From NCBI GenBank assembly GCA_045430285.1, contig JAILXV010000005.1, positions 124,001-188,000 of the forward strand: 64,000 bases of DNA, given 5' to 3'. Under the pieces are notes generated by a model that was given only the letters and a program-made list of their open reading frames with translations, did no database searches and was not told the origin of the DNA. Position 1 is the stretch's first letter. Every line of letters starts with the position of its first letter. Below are positions 53,799 to 62,917 of the stretch, piece by piece. The position numbers were made by a program, and so were the translations under genes. This DNA is from Agarilytica sp045430285 (GTDB lineage Bacteria; Pseudomonadota; Gammaproteobacteria; Pseudomonadales; Cellvibrionaceae).

Positions 53799-56154
53799 AA
53801 CGAGTATCCTCTTTACCTTGAATATTTTCCCGCGTCGTTTCCGCAAGGTCTATTTTGTGTTTTTTATCTAATTTCATTAATAGTACCGGCAGCAATAAAA
53901 AGTCTGCCAATAGCGCCATAGCAATCGCCATCGCCGTCAAGATAGCCATGCTGGAATTCATTCCAAAACTCGATTGCGCCAACACAGAGAAACCCGCAAC
54001 CAAAATAATTGATGTCACGATAATCGCCACACCTACACTGGAAAAGGCATAACGGACCGCATCCTCCCGCGTTAGGCCTTGCTCCTTCCTTGCTCGTAGG
54101 TATTTACTCAGGAAATGCACGGTATCATCTACGACGATACCCAGTGCCATGCCCGTCACCATTGAAACCGCTACGTTCACCTCTCCATCGATAATCGCCC
54201 ACAAACCAAAGGCAGCGCCAATGGGAAGGAGGTTCGGCACCAAACTTAAAATACCGACACGCATATCACGTAATGAGATGGTAATCAGAATGGAGATAAT
54301 CACGATCGCAATAAGCGTCCCTATCAACATGCTCTTCATATTGGTTTCTGAGATGTATGCAAACATGACCGCTGGTCCAACACCATATGAGGTGATATTT
54401 TGATTGTCAGCTAACCAAGCCTGTCCTCGTTCAGAAAAGCCTGCAATCTTACTAGAAGGCATATCTTTTAAAGTCACGATAATCTGAGTAGCGCTTTTAC
54501 CAATATCCATTTGGTTATTTAAATCTAAACCTTCAGGGAGGTTCAATTCATATAAGAGAAGAAACTGCGCACTCAGATCTTTTTTATCTGGTAAACGATA
54601 ATATTCTTGCGCGTCACCGTGCATATTTTTATTGATACGCTTGAAGTTATCCGTAAACGAATTGACATGCATTACTTCTGGTTGCTCGCGAGCCCAGGAG
54701 ACAAAAGCATCAATTTTATTCAAAAATTCAGGGCTGCTAACGCCATAATCTTCACCCGCTGAAAGCGAATATTGCACCTGGTATATTCCCGTAAGGTGAT
54801 CATTTACGTAATCCGTATCCACCCTAAAGTCGACGCTCTCGTCGAAGTAAGCCACGAAGTTATCATCGAACACATTGAGCGGTATCGCAGCGACACATAA
54901 CAATGAAACAACTGCGGAGACACCTAACACAGTATTTCGCTTGCGTACGACCAAGTCCCCCAGGTTTTCCATCCAGAGGCCAAAGGTACTTTCACTTTGC
55001 TTTGCTTTTACGGGTAATACAGCGATCAGGGCTGGCAGTAATGTAACCGAAAGGACAAACGCCCACATCACGCCCATAGCCGTGATATTCCCCAAATCGT
55101 GGAACGGCGGTGCATCACTGGTGTTCATCGATAAGAAACCAATCGCAGTCGTAACCGATGTTAAAAATACCGGGCCTACGTTAAGGCGCATACTGTATCG
55201 AATGGCTTCGTGCTTCGACATGCCTTTGCGCATTCCTGCAAATAAGGTCGTGAGAATATGAATAGAATCCGCCACGGCGAGCGTCATGATAATCGTGGGG
55301 GCCGAAGAAGAAGGTGGCGTTAGCTGAATCCCCATCCAGCCTGCGGCTCCCATACCTGCGACTATAGAGAACAAAATGACGATAACGGTGGCCACCGTGG
55401 CACTGATAGAACGAAGCAATAACGTCATTACCACGATAATCACAAGATACATCGCAGGAATTAGGGATTGCATATCCTTCATGGAGGATTCGAAAAATGC
55501 ATTGGACAGCATGACCACACCCGAAAGGTGCACATCCACTTCATACTGACTTTCAATTCTCTCCTTCAACTCCCGCGCGGCAGCAACCGCTCGAGGCGCT
55601 TCATCCATTTCTATTTGCGGCATCTGGAAGGTGATATTGATTGCTGTGACAGAAGCATCTTGATTTAAAAGTTGACCGACAATAAACGGTTCTGCCAAAG
55701 CAATTTTCTTGACTCTCGCTAGTTGCTGCGGTGTAAAGTCGATCGCATTTTCTACTAAAGGCGCGACAACTAAATCATCCTCTTCGGCTTCAGTAAATTG
55801 AAAGTTTGTGATTGAATCCACACGTAAAGCAAACGGGAATTGCCACGCTTCACGGGTTACCTCTTCGATCGCCGTCAAGGTATTAGGAGAGAAAACCACG
55901 CCGTCTTTCGGTGTAATAACAAACAGAATATTGTCGTTTTTGGTATAGGTTTTTTGCTGCTGATCAAACGCCTTTAAATGTGGATTCTCATCAGAGAAAA
56001 ATACGCGGTAATCATTATTAAACCCTAGATGTTGGCCCCCTGCCATCAAGCCAACACTTGCAATGATCGCTCCGAATATCACTAACCAGCGCCAACGAAT
56101 TACAAAATTGGCGTACGCTGTGATCTTGCTGTCTCTCCCCACTTCGTCTTGCAT
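53791..56154 (-). CDS. MMPL/RND-family exporter
   Basis: A 787-residue inner-membrane protein with 12 predicted helices in two halves and large periplasmic loops after helices 1 and 7. It shows the sterol-sensing-like pattern MILTLAVADSIHILTTLFAGMRKGMSKHEAIRYSMRLNVGPVFLTSVTTAIGFLSM and its repeat GMALGIVVDDTVHFLSKYLRARKEQGLTREDAVRYAF. Members move lipids or hydrophobic molecules using the proton gradient. GGAAGGTGAG precedes the ATG. It is first in the operon, under a palindrome that matches one before the TetR gene. Confidence 0.92.
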   Translation of the reverse strand: MQDEVGRDSKITAYANFVIRWRWLVIFGAIIASVGLMAGGQHLGFNNDYRVFFSDENPHLKAFDQQQKTYTKNDNILFVITPKDGVVFSPNTLTAIEEVTREAWQFPFALRVDSITNFQFTEAEEDDLVVAPLVENAIDFTPQQLARVKKIALAEPFIVGQLLNQDASVTAINITFQMPQIEMDEAPRAVAAARELKERIESQYEVDVHLSGVVMLSNAFFESSMKDMQSLIPAMYLVIIVVMTLLLRSISATVATVIVILFSIVAGMGAAGWMGIQLTPPSSSAPTIIMTLAVADSIHILTTLFAGMRKGMSKHEAIRYSMRLNVGPVFLTSVTTAIGFLSMNTSDAPPFHDLGNITAMGVMWAFVLSVTLLPALIAVLPVKAKQSESTFGLWMENLGDLVVRKRNTVLGVSAVVSLLCVAAIPLNVFDDNFVAYFDESVDFRVDTDYVNDHLTGIYQVQYSLSAGEDYGVSSPEFLNKIDAFVSWAREQPEVMHVNSFTDNFKRINKNMHGDAQEYYRLPDKKDLSAQFLLLYELNLPEGLDLNNQMDIGKSATQIIVTLKDMPSSKIAGFSERGQAWLADNQNITSYGVGPAVMFAYISETNMKSMLIGTLIAIVIISILITISLRDMRVGILSLVPNLLPIGAAFGLWAIIDGEVNVAVSMVTGMALGIVVDDTVHFLSKYLRARKEQGLTREDAVRYAFSSVGVAIIVTSIILVAGFSVLAQSSFGMNSSMAILTAMAIAMALLADFLLLPVLLMKLDKKHKIDLAETTRENIQGKEDTRYA

Positions 56155-56190
56155 AACTCACCTTCCCAATGAATTTAATCTAAATAATAA

Positions 56191-56210
56191 ACCGACCACT
56201 CGGTATGTTT
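56191..56210. promoter_or_regulatory. Putative TetR operator at RND operon promoter
   Basis: ACCGA-CCAC-TCGGT palindrome followed by ATGTTT, 37 bp upstream of the RND start codon. Sixteen of 20 positions match the element before the TetR gene. Confidence 0.7.
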
Positions 56211-56281
56211 TGGTGCCAAAAAATAGGGCGTGATGCCCTAAGTCAATAAAACGTGCTTTTGTTACAGCAGCACTATTCTGG

Positions 56282-56893
56282 TCAGGCTTTTAATGAAGCC
56301 AGATAACTCGCCAAGCATTTGATACTCGCTTTAAATGTTTCAAGGTTCCTGCCGTACTTGCCCTGCATCATAGAGCCTTGAATTGTTGCCACGATAAATG
56401 GTGCAACCGACTCAGGGTCTATATCTGTTTTCACTTGGCCATTGCGTTTCGCCGTTTCAATGGTTTCCGCTAAATGCGCTTGTAGGGTCTCAAACATTTT
56501 GGTCGTTTTCGAACGAAAGCCTTCATCCGCAGAAGACATCTCCGTGGCAATGTTATAGACGGGGCAACCCTGTTGGAGTACCTCTTCACTGACATGTTCC
56601 GCGAACTCCGTCATCCACTTACATAAAGCATCGATAGGCTCATCGCTCGACATAGGTAAATCCCAATCCGCTAGAAATTCTCGGACAAAGACCTCGTCAA
56701 ATACGGCATACCCCAGCTCCTGCTTGTTGGCAAAGTGGTGATATAAAGCGCCTTTCGATACCTCTGCTTTTGCAAGAATGTCGGCCAGACTCGCGGCTTT
56801 AAATCCGTTCTGACGCATTTCTTCCGCTGTCACTTCCAGGATGTGTTGACGGGTACTTTCTGGGTCTCTTGGAGGTGCCAAAGTTGCAACCAC
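56282..56893 (-). CDS. TetR-family repressor
   Basis: A 203-residue regulator with a TetR HTH at about residues 14-60 (TRQHILEVTAEEMRQNGFKAASLADILAKAEVSKGALYHHFANKQEL) and an all-helical ligand-binding domain ending in the TetR_C-like GSMMQGKYGRNLETFKASIKCLASYL. The start is a GTG. It lies upstream of the RND operon on the same strand, with 128 bp between. Matching operators before its own gene and before the RND gene suggest that it represses both. The inducer is unknown, perhaps a hydrophobic compound exported by the pump. Confidence 0.92.
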   Translation of the reverse strand: MVATLAPPRDPESTRQHILEVTAEEMRQNGFKAASLADILAKAEVSKGALYHHFANKQELGYAVFDEVFVREFLADWDLPMSSDEPIDALCKWMTEFAEHVSEEVLQQGCPVYNIATEMSSADEGFRSKTTKMFETLQAHLAETIETAKRNGQVKTDIDPESVAPFIVATIQGSMMQGKYGRNLETFKASIKCLASYLASLKA

Positions 56894-56919
56894 TCTATTT
56901 CAAATGAGCCGTTACCGTA

Positions 56920-56939
56920 ACAGACCAACCGGTCTGTTT
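56920..56939. promoter_or_regulatory. Putative TetR operator at tetR promoter
   Basis: CAGACC-AACC-GGTCTG palindrome (56921-56936) followed by TTT, 27 bp upstream of the TetR start. It aligns with the RND promoter element over GACCA..CGGT.TGTTT. Confidence 0.72.
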
Positions 56940-57038
56940 GCAATTAAAATACGCTGATTTTCCTGAGGGAATGAAATTCTAGGACGTACAAAGCTAGGGA
57001 AGGGCTCTAAGCTAAGTACCTAGAGCGAGTGCAATCAC

Positions 57039-57983
57039 TTACTTTTTAAGTTGACGATTGGGTGGAGCCGCGCCAATATGAGATTCGTTTCGCGCTTTTG
57101 ATAGCTGAATTTGCTTTTGTCGTTCCATAAACCGCTCGCGCTGATCCGACGTTTGTTTGTGGTAACAACGGGGGCAAGCAACGCCTTCCAGGTAATATTC
57201 AGATTGTTTTTCTTCTTCGGTCAGCGGGTATCGACAGCCATGACACTGATCGTACTTTCCTTTCTCTAATGCGTGATTTACCGCAACGCGGTTATCAAAT
57301 ACGAAGCACTCACCCTTCCAAAGACTCTCCTCCTCGGGTACGTCTTCAAGATACTGTAGTATTCCGCCTTTTAGGTGGTAGACCTCGTCGAAACCCTGCT
57401 CTTTCAAGTACGCGGTGGACTTTTCACAGCGAATACCGCCGGTACAAAACATAGCGACTTTCTTATTTTTTTCTGGGTTTAGGTGCTCGGAAACATAGGC
57501 CGGAAACTCTCGAAAAGTCTCGGTGTTTGGGTTAACCGCATTTTCAAACGTGCCGATATCAAACTCGTAATCATTACGAGTATCAACAAGCACAACATCT
57601 GGGTCTGAAATTAGCGCATTCCAGTCTTTAGGTTCTACATAGGTACCCACGACGCGCTTAGGATCAATCCCTTCCACCCCCATCGTGACGATCTCTTTTT
57701 TGAGCTTCACCTTCATTCGATAGAAGGGTTGCTCACTGTGATAGGAAAGCTTGTAGCCAACGTCTGAGAAGCGCTCATCGCTACGTAGGTAAGTTAACAG
57801 AGACTCAATGCCTTCCTGTGTTCCCGATACCGTTCCATTGATCCCCTCATTCGCCAACAGCAAAGTCCCCTTAATACCGTTAGCCATACAAAAATCTAAC
57901 AGGGGATTACGGATATCACGGTAGTCCGCCAAAGTAACGAACTTATAGAGGGCACATACGACAATAGAATCAGGGCTGTTCAT
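57039..57983 (-). CDS. trhO: tRNA uridine-34 hydroxylase TrhO
   Basis: Oxygen-dependent tRNA hydroxylase (YceA family) that makes 5-hydroxyuridine at the wobble position. It has an N-terminal acylphosphatase-like domain (LLLANEGINGTVSGTQEGIESL) and a central rhodanese domain (VVLVDTRNDYEFDIGTFENAVNPNTETFREF) with the active-site loop FCTGGIRCEKS. A C-terminal Cys-rich tail (CHGCRYPL...CPRCYHKQ) follows. ATG 57983 gives 314 residues and matches the family start; the ORF could extend 42 codons upstream, without homology. Confidence 0.9.
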   Translation of the reverse strand: MNSPDSIVVCALYKFVTLADYRDIRNPLLDFCMANGIKGTLLLANEGINGTVSGTQEGIESLLTYLRSDERFSDVGYKLSYHSEQPFYRMKVKLKKEIVTMGVEGIDPKRVVGTYVEPKDWNALISDPDVVLVDTRNDYEFDIGTFENAVNPNTETFREFPAYVSEHLNPEKNKKVAMFCTGGIRCEKSTAYLKEQGFDEVYHLKGGILQYLEDVPEEESLWKGECFVFDNRVAVNHALEKGKYDQCHGCRYPLTEEEKQSEYYLEGVACPRCYHKQTSDQRERFMERQKQIQLSKARNESHIGAAPPNRQLKK

Positions 57984-58193
57984 AAAAAACACAGTATTGG
58001 TGAAAAGTGGCGCGATTCTAAAGCAAGCGTAAGTAACTGCCAATAGGGGCGCAGGCTTTGTTAAGGATGATTGACCGGCGTCACTGGGCTCCAACAGCGT
58101 AATGCGCATACTTGTTCAGACCGGCTGAGAATAAGCTGGAGGCAGAGCGCTGGAATACCTGCTCTAGCGGAGCATTTGCCCCGCCTCATTGGC

Positions 58194-58505
58194 TTAGCGA
58201 TCGTGCTTGCTGCCACCCATACAGGCCGGCGACTCAGGTGCTGCTGACTGCTCAGCCCACTCTTCCGGCGTATAAAGGTGCAGGGCTAAAGCATGGACAC
58301 TGCCAGCAAGCTCATTCGCTAACTCGCCATAAACCAACTGATGACGCTGCACGGGGCGTTTGCCATCAAAGCGCCCTGTGGCCATGACCACCTTGAAATG
58401 GCTTTCTGCGCCATCAGGCACATTATGACCATGGCTTTCATCCTCCACGGAGATATAGGCGGGTGAAAAAGCAGCGCTTAATTTCTCTTGTATGTTTTCT
58501 TGCAT
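58194..58505 (-). CDS. bolA: BolA family protein
   Basis: A 103-residue BolA-type protein that, with a monothiol glutaredoxin, takes part in iron-sulfur trafficking in known systems. It shows IQEKLSAAFSPAYISVEDESHGHNVPDGAESHFKVVMATGRFDGKRPVQRHQLVYGELANEL...VHALALHLYTPEEW, including the conserved invariant His. ATG 58505 is chosen over an in-frame GTG two codons upstream. It is divergent from the Arg-rich ORF and follows trhO's upstream region on the same strand. Confidence 0.92.
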   Translation of the reverse strand: MQENIQEKLSAAFSPAYISVEDESHGHNVPDGAESHFKVVMATGRFDGKRPVQRHQLVYGELANELAGSVHALALHLYTPEEWAEQSAAPESPACMGGSKHDR

Positions 58506-58735
58506 CGACACGGTGTTTTACTCGTCCTTAGGTCTATAGGCACAATCATCACGTGGTTCTTGTTAATTTAAAAACTGAGAATAGCGTATCTATAGCGTTA
58601 AATTATGGTGAAAATTCGACCACTCATGGTACAATTTTGCGGATTTTCGCAGGTTTTGTCTTCTTAAGGTGCCAAATTAAGCGCCCACGGAGTAAGGCGC
58701 AAGCGGTATTTTTGGATTTTACTACTCTAGGCAAA

Positions 58736-58972
58736 ATGAAAAGACTCGTTTTTATGAATCGCCGACGAGGCATGGATCGTAGGTTCTCCCCTGATCGCAG
58801 CCATAACGACAACGGCCCATTATCTCGTCTCCCATCGCGCACGCGACGCCAATCAAAAGATCGGCGCGACTCAGCGCGTTCTCTGTCCGATGACTATTAC
58901 GCGTACATGCAAAAAACCATCGAATCAATGCAATCTCGACTACAATCAAAGAGGAAAACACCCAAAAACTAA
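58736..58972 (+). CDS. Small Arg-rich protein upstream of a response regulator
   Basis: A 78-residue very basic protein (MNRRRGMDRRFSPDRS..., with three DRR-type motifs) ending in a helical segment YYAYMQKTIESMQSRLQSKRK. I do not recognise it. ATG 58736 is preferred because upstream residues in the same frame are hydrophobic and lack homology; ATG 58754 is also possible. It is 18 nt before the response regulator gene, suggesting cotranscription. High charge suggests nucleic-acid or acidic-partner binding, which is inference. Confidence 0.6.
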   Translation: MKRLVFMNRRRGMDRRFSPDRSHNDNGPLSRLPSRTRRQSKDRRDSARSLSDDYYAYMQKTIESMQSRLQSKRKTPKN

Positions 58973-58990
58973 CTCCTCCTTTTAGATCAT

Positions 58991-59626
58991 ATGCTCAACG
59001 CTGCCGAACTAAAAATAGTCGTTAAAACGCTTTCTCAACGTCGCGCTTGGCTCAAAAAGTCACTTGAAGACGCTAGCATTCAAGCGGATGCACGCAATAC
59101 GAATGCGGAAGCGTTAAAACTCTTAGAGACATCAATTCAAAAGCTCACCGCCGCGGGTGCAAATACGCCAAAACGCGCAGTAGCTACACCAAAAGATCCC
59201 AGCACAGCAAAACCTAAAACCATCTCTGAAGCACGCCTATTGGTTGCAGAAGATAACGAAGATTCAGCCGTGCTGTTGATGGATGTGCTTATAGATATGG
59301 GAATAAAACAGGTTGATCGAGCAAAGGACGGCATGGAGGCATTTGATCGAATAAAACGAGCAGAAGCGCCTTACCATATTATTCTTTGCGACTGGGATAT
59401 GCCTGAACTTTCTGGTTTACAGGTCCTAAACAAAGCCCAAGCATCAAATACATTAAAGGGCTCACACTTCATCATGGTGACCGCTGTGACCGACGCACAA
59501 AGGATAAAGCAAGCCGCCCAGCAAGGAATTAACGACTACATCGCCAAACCGATCGATATTGATATTCTCGAAAACAAAGTGCTCACAGCGCTTGGTCTGC
59601 CCACAAAAACCCCTGATCAACAGTAA
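58991..59626 (+). CDS. Single-domain response regulator with N-terminal helix
   Basis: A 211-residue protein. The first ~75 residues are helical and basic (LSQRRAWLKKSLEDASIQADARNTNAEALKLLETSIQKL). After a short Pro/Lys linker comes a receiver domain with acidic pair EDNEDS, phospho-acceptor D134 in IILCDWDMPELSG, Thr in VTAVTD, and Lys in YIAKPIDID. There is no output domain, so it works like CheY or a phosphorelay carrier. The partner kinase is not in this window nearby. Confidence 0.85.
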   Translation: MLNAAELKIVVKTLSQRRAWLKKSLEDASIQADARNTNAEALKLLETSIQKLTAAGANTPKRAVATPKDPSTAKPKTISEARLLVAEDNEDSAVLLMDVLIDMGIKQVDRAKDGMEAFDRIKRAEAPYHIILCDWDMPELSGLQVLNKAQASNTLKGSHFIMVTAVTDAQRIKQAAQQGINDYIAKPIDIDILENKVLTALGLPTKTPDQQ

Positions 59627-59665
59627 GCACTGCGCTAACGAAGCCCTAAGAACGTATAGCGCTAA

Positions 59666-61114
59666 TTAGGCGATGTATTGCCCAGCTTGCAAAATCTTCA
59701 TCGTGTTCGTGCCGCCGTGCTGATTACCATCCCCCTTGGAAACAATAACCAAATCACCGTCCTCGATAATATGCTGAGCACGTAACACCTCGACCGTACG
59801 ATAATTAATCTCCGCATATGGGAAGGCACGGTTATCAAATAACACTGTTTGCACCCCGCGAAATAACGCAGCCCTACGTAAGGTTTTTTCATCATGAGAA
59901 AATGCAAAAATGGGCAGCCGTGTCGCACAGCGAGACATCATGAGCGGAGTAGAACCAGACTCTGTCAACGCTGCAATCACTTTTACCCCTGGAACTTGGT
60001 TTGCGGTATACATGGTCGCGAGTGCTATGGCCTCATCAATCGCGGAGACGCCCGTAGAGCGTGCAACATGATCCATCTGAGGCTGTTTTTCTGCTCCCAA
60101 AATCACACGTACCATGGCTTCCACAGTTTCTACAGGGAAGTTACCTGCTGCGGTTTCTGCAGACAGCATAACTGCATCAGTACCATCTAATACGGCGTTA
60201 GCCACGTCGAATACTTCAGCCCGTGTCGGCATGGGATTTTCGATCATGGAGTCCATCATTTGCGTCGCGGTAATCACACAGCGGTTAAGCGAGCGCGCGC
60301 GGGCAATAATATGTTTTTGTACGCCGATCAGCTCAGCATCCCCAATTTCCACACCGAGGTCACCACGCGCCACCATAACGGTGTCTGAGGCTAAAATAAT
60401 ATCATCGAGGATTTTGTGATCAAGCACGGCCTCTGCACGCTCGATCTTGGCCACCATATAGCACTTGCCGCCAGCCTCGGTTACAAGTTGACGAGCATAA
60501 TTCATATCGTCTGCATTACGCGGGAAAGATACAGCGAGGTAATCAATATCGATTTCCACCGCGGTTTTAATATCGTTTTTATCTTTGTCCGTTAACGCCG
60601 GAGCCGTTAAACCACCGCCCTGACGATTAATCCCTTTATTGTTTGAAAGCTTGCCAGCAACACTCACTTCGGTGTTGATACGCGCCCCAACCACAGATTC
60701 CACTTTTAAAATAACACGACCATCGTCCAGCAATAGTAAATCACCAGGAACAACGTCATTCGGAAGTTCTTTATAATCGATACCGACTTCCTGCTGATTA
60801 CCAGCATCACGATCCAGACCAGCATCCAGAGCAAATTTATCGCCTGCCGTTAATTCAATTGGGCCATCAGCAAAACGCGCAATACGTATTTTGGGACCTT
60901 GTAGGTCGCCTAAAATGGCAACGACTTTACCGTGCTTTGCGCACACATCTCGCACCATTTGCGCGCGCATTTTATGATCGTCAGCACTGCCGTGAGAAAA
61001 GTTAAGCCTTACAACGTTAACACCGGCCAAAATTAATTTCTCAAGGACGCCCTCTTTATCTGTCGCGGGCCCTAAGGTACTTACGATTTTTGTGCGTCTA
61101 AACAAAGGCGACAT
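59666..61114 (-). CDS. pyk: Pyruvate kinase
   Basis: Glycolytic enzyme converting phosphoenolpyruvate and ADP to pyruvate and ATP. It has the N-terminal RRTKIVSTLGPATDK, the active-site region VMVARGDLGVEIG, and ATQMMDSMIENPMPTRAEVFDVANAVLDGTDAVMLSAETAAG. The 482-residue length is normal. ATG 61114 has GGAG 6 nt upstream; the in-frame ATG five codons earlier overlaps that site. The isozyme (PykA or PykF) is not assigned. It is downstream of oadB, whose product also yields pyruvate. Confidence 0.96.
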   Translation of the reverse strand: MSPLFRRTKIVSTLGPATDKEGVLEKLILAGVNVVRLNFSHGSADDHKMRAQMVRDVCAKHGKVVAILGDLQGPKIRIARFADGPIELTAGDKFALDAGLDRDAGNQQEVGIDYKELPNDVVPGDLLLLDDGRVILKVESVVGARINTEVSVAGKLSNNKGINRQGGGLTAPALTDKDKNDIKTAVEIDIDYLAVSFPRNADDMNYARQLVTEAGGKCYMVAKIERAEAVLDHKILDDIILASDTVMVARGDLGVEIGDAELIGVQKHIIARARSLNRCVITATQMMDSMIENPMPTRAEVFDVANAVLDGTDAVMLSAETAAGNFPVETVEAMVRVILGAEKQPQMDHVARSTGVSAIDEAIALATMYTANQVPGVKVIAALTESGSTPLMMSRCATRLPIFAFSHDEKTLRRAALFRGVQTVLFDNRAFPYAEINYRTVEVLRAQHIIEDGDLVIVSKGDGNQHGGTNTMKILQAGQYIA

Positions 61115-61322
61115 TGGGATCTCCATCATGGTTCGAGCTAGAAAAGAAAAGGCATTCTACACACCCTTCAACAAGAAAGGAAAGCTGCCGGTAAAGGGAA
61201 AAACAGCCTTCCGCGCCTCGTATTTTAGCGCACAATAGCACCGGAAAGCGTCTTGATTATGACAAGAACATTCGTATGCATAAGAAAAAACTGATGTTTT
61301 TTTATACTGACACTCAAACAGC

Positions 61323-62633
61323 TTAGTTTAAACCAGACACAATCGAGATCATGACGCCGGCTGCCACGGCGGAACCAATAACACCGGCAACATTTGGGCC
61401 CATTGCGTGCATTAATAAAAAGTTCTGAGGGTTAGATTCTAAACCCACTTTATTTGATACTCGAGCCGCCATGGGCACAGCCGATACCCCCGCCGAACCA
61501 ATCAGCGGATTAATTTTTTGTTTACTCAACACGTTCATCACTTTCGCCATAAGCACACCAGCAGCCGTGCCAATACCGAACGCAATAATACCGAGCAATA
61601 AAATACCCAATGTCTTGGGATCTAAGAATTTGTCCGCGGCTAATTTGGAGCCTACAGACAAACCTAAAAATATGGTCGTAATGTTAATCAGGGCGTTTTG
61701 CGCGGTATCACTTAAACGCGCGACAACCCCGCTTTCGCGCATTAAATTACCAAAACAAAACATGCCTAATAGCGGCGCAGCAGATGGGAGAACCAAAGCA
61801 ACTAACACAAGTGTCACGATGGGAAAGGTAATTTTTTCTCGCTTTCCAACAATGCGCAGTTGGGTCATTTCAATTTTACGCTCAGCTTCGGTTGTTAAAG
61901 CCCGCATAATCGGAGGCTGAATCATTGGCACTAACGCCATGTAGGAATATGCTGATACGGCAATTGCACCCAATAAATCGGGCGCAAGTTTACTTGCTAC
62001 GTAAATTGCTGTTGGTCCATCTGCTCCGCCGATAATGCCAATAGCCGCTGCATCGGCAATAGAGAAATCCATCCAGCCAAGGGACGATAACCCCACCGCA
62101 CCAATTACCGTTGCAAAGATACCAAACTGTGCAGCCGCGCCTAAAAATAATGTCCTTGGGTTTGCCAACAAAGGACCGAAGTCAGTCATGGCGCCAACGC
62201 CCATAAAAATAATCAGGGGGGCCGCACCACTCGCAATCGTTACGGTATAAAAATCGTATAACATTCCGTTGCTGAAACCGGAACCTTCAACAAGAAGCTT
62301 GGCTTGTAAATAAACTTCTGGACCAGCGTGTTGTAATGCTTTATAAATTTCATTAGTTGTTTCCCAAGACGCGATACCAGCCAGCGAAGCTAACTGAGTC
62401 ACCAAGCCTACATCACCGCTATATAAGGCCGCGTCGATTGAAGAAAGCGCGAGTCCTGCCCCTGGGATATTTGCGAGTAAACCACCGAAACCAATGGGTA
62501 CGAGTAACAATGGTTCAAAGCCACGACGAATCGCCAAATACAACAGTAGCAAACACACCAACATCATGGTGACCTGCCCCAGCTGTATCTGGTAGATACC
62601 CGAGTCGAACCATAAGTTTTGAAAACCGTTCAT
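61323..62633 (-). CDS. oadB: Oxaloacetate decarboxylase, Na+-pumping beta subunit
   Basis: Integral membrane subunit that couples decarboxylation of the carboxybiotin intermediate to Na+ export. It has the N-terminal FQNLWFDSGIYQIQLGQVTMMLVCLLLLYLAI, the conserved IGIIGGADGPTAIYVASKLAPDLLGAI (essential Asp), and the C-terminal FLLMHAMGPNVAGVIGSAVAAGVMIS. The 436-residue length is normal. It is about 285 bp downstream of oadA, farther apart than in the compact oadGAB operons of relatives. Confidence 0.95.
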   Translation of the reverse strand: MNGFQNLWFDSGIYQIQLGQVTMMLVCLLLLYLAIRRGFEPLLLVPIGFGGLLANIPGAGLALSSIDAALYSGDVGLVTQLASLAGIASWETTNEIYKALQHAGPEVYLQAKLLVEGSGFSNGMLYDFYTVTIASGAAPLIIFMGVGAMTDFGPLLANPRTLFLGAAAQFGIFATVIGAVGLSSLGWMDFSIADAAAIGIIGGADGPTAIYVASKLAPDLLGAIAVSAYSYMALVPMIQPPIMRALTTEAERKIEMTQLRIVGKREKITFPIVTLVLVALVLPSAAPLLGMFCFGNLMRESGVVARLSDTAQNALINITTIFLGLSVGSKLAADKFLDPKTLGILLLGIIAFGIGTAAGVLMAKVMNVLSKQKINPLIGSAGVSAVPMAARVSNKVGLESNPQNFLLMHAMGPNVAGVIGSAVAAGVMISIVSGLN

Positions 62634-62793
62634 TCTTTTAATTTTTTCCTAACAATATCTATGTAAAGTAAAACTAACGATTCTGTAAGGCTTCGATCCG
62701 TTTGGTATTGGCAGGCATTTTCAAAAAAAACATTAATATGTCCCTATAGTTTCGGCAATTCATTCCGGCAACTACTCCTGCGTTGCTCTAGCA

Positions 62794-62811
62794 CCCGCCA
62801 TCCTTGGCGGG
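62794..62811. other. Hairpin in oadA-oadB gap
   Basis: Perfect 7-bp arms CCCGCCA / TGGCGGG with a TCCT loop, in the 284-bp gap between oadA and oadB. No T-run follows. It may be a dispersed intergenic repeat, an attenuator or an mRNA-stabilising hairpin. Confidence 0.5.
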
Positions 62812-62917
62812 ACCTTGAATTGACAATTTTTTAAAATGCCTCCCAACCCCAAACTACCTATCCTTATTAATTCCAACGCTTTTATAAGTCGGACAAAAAA
62901 GTCAAAAAACGTCTTAA

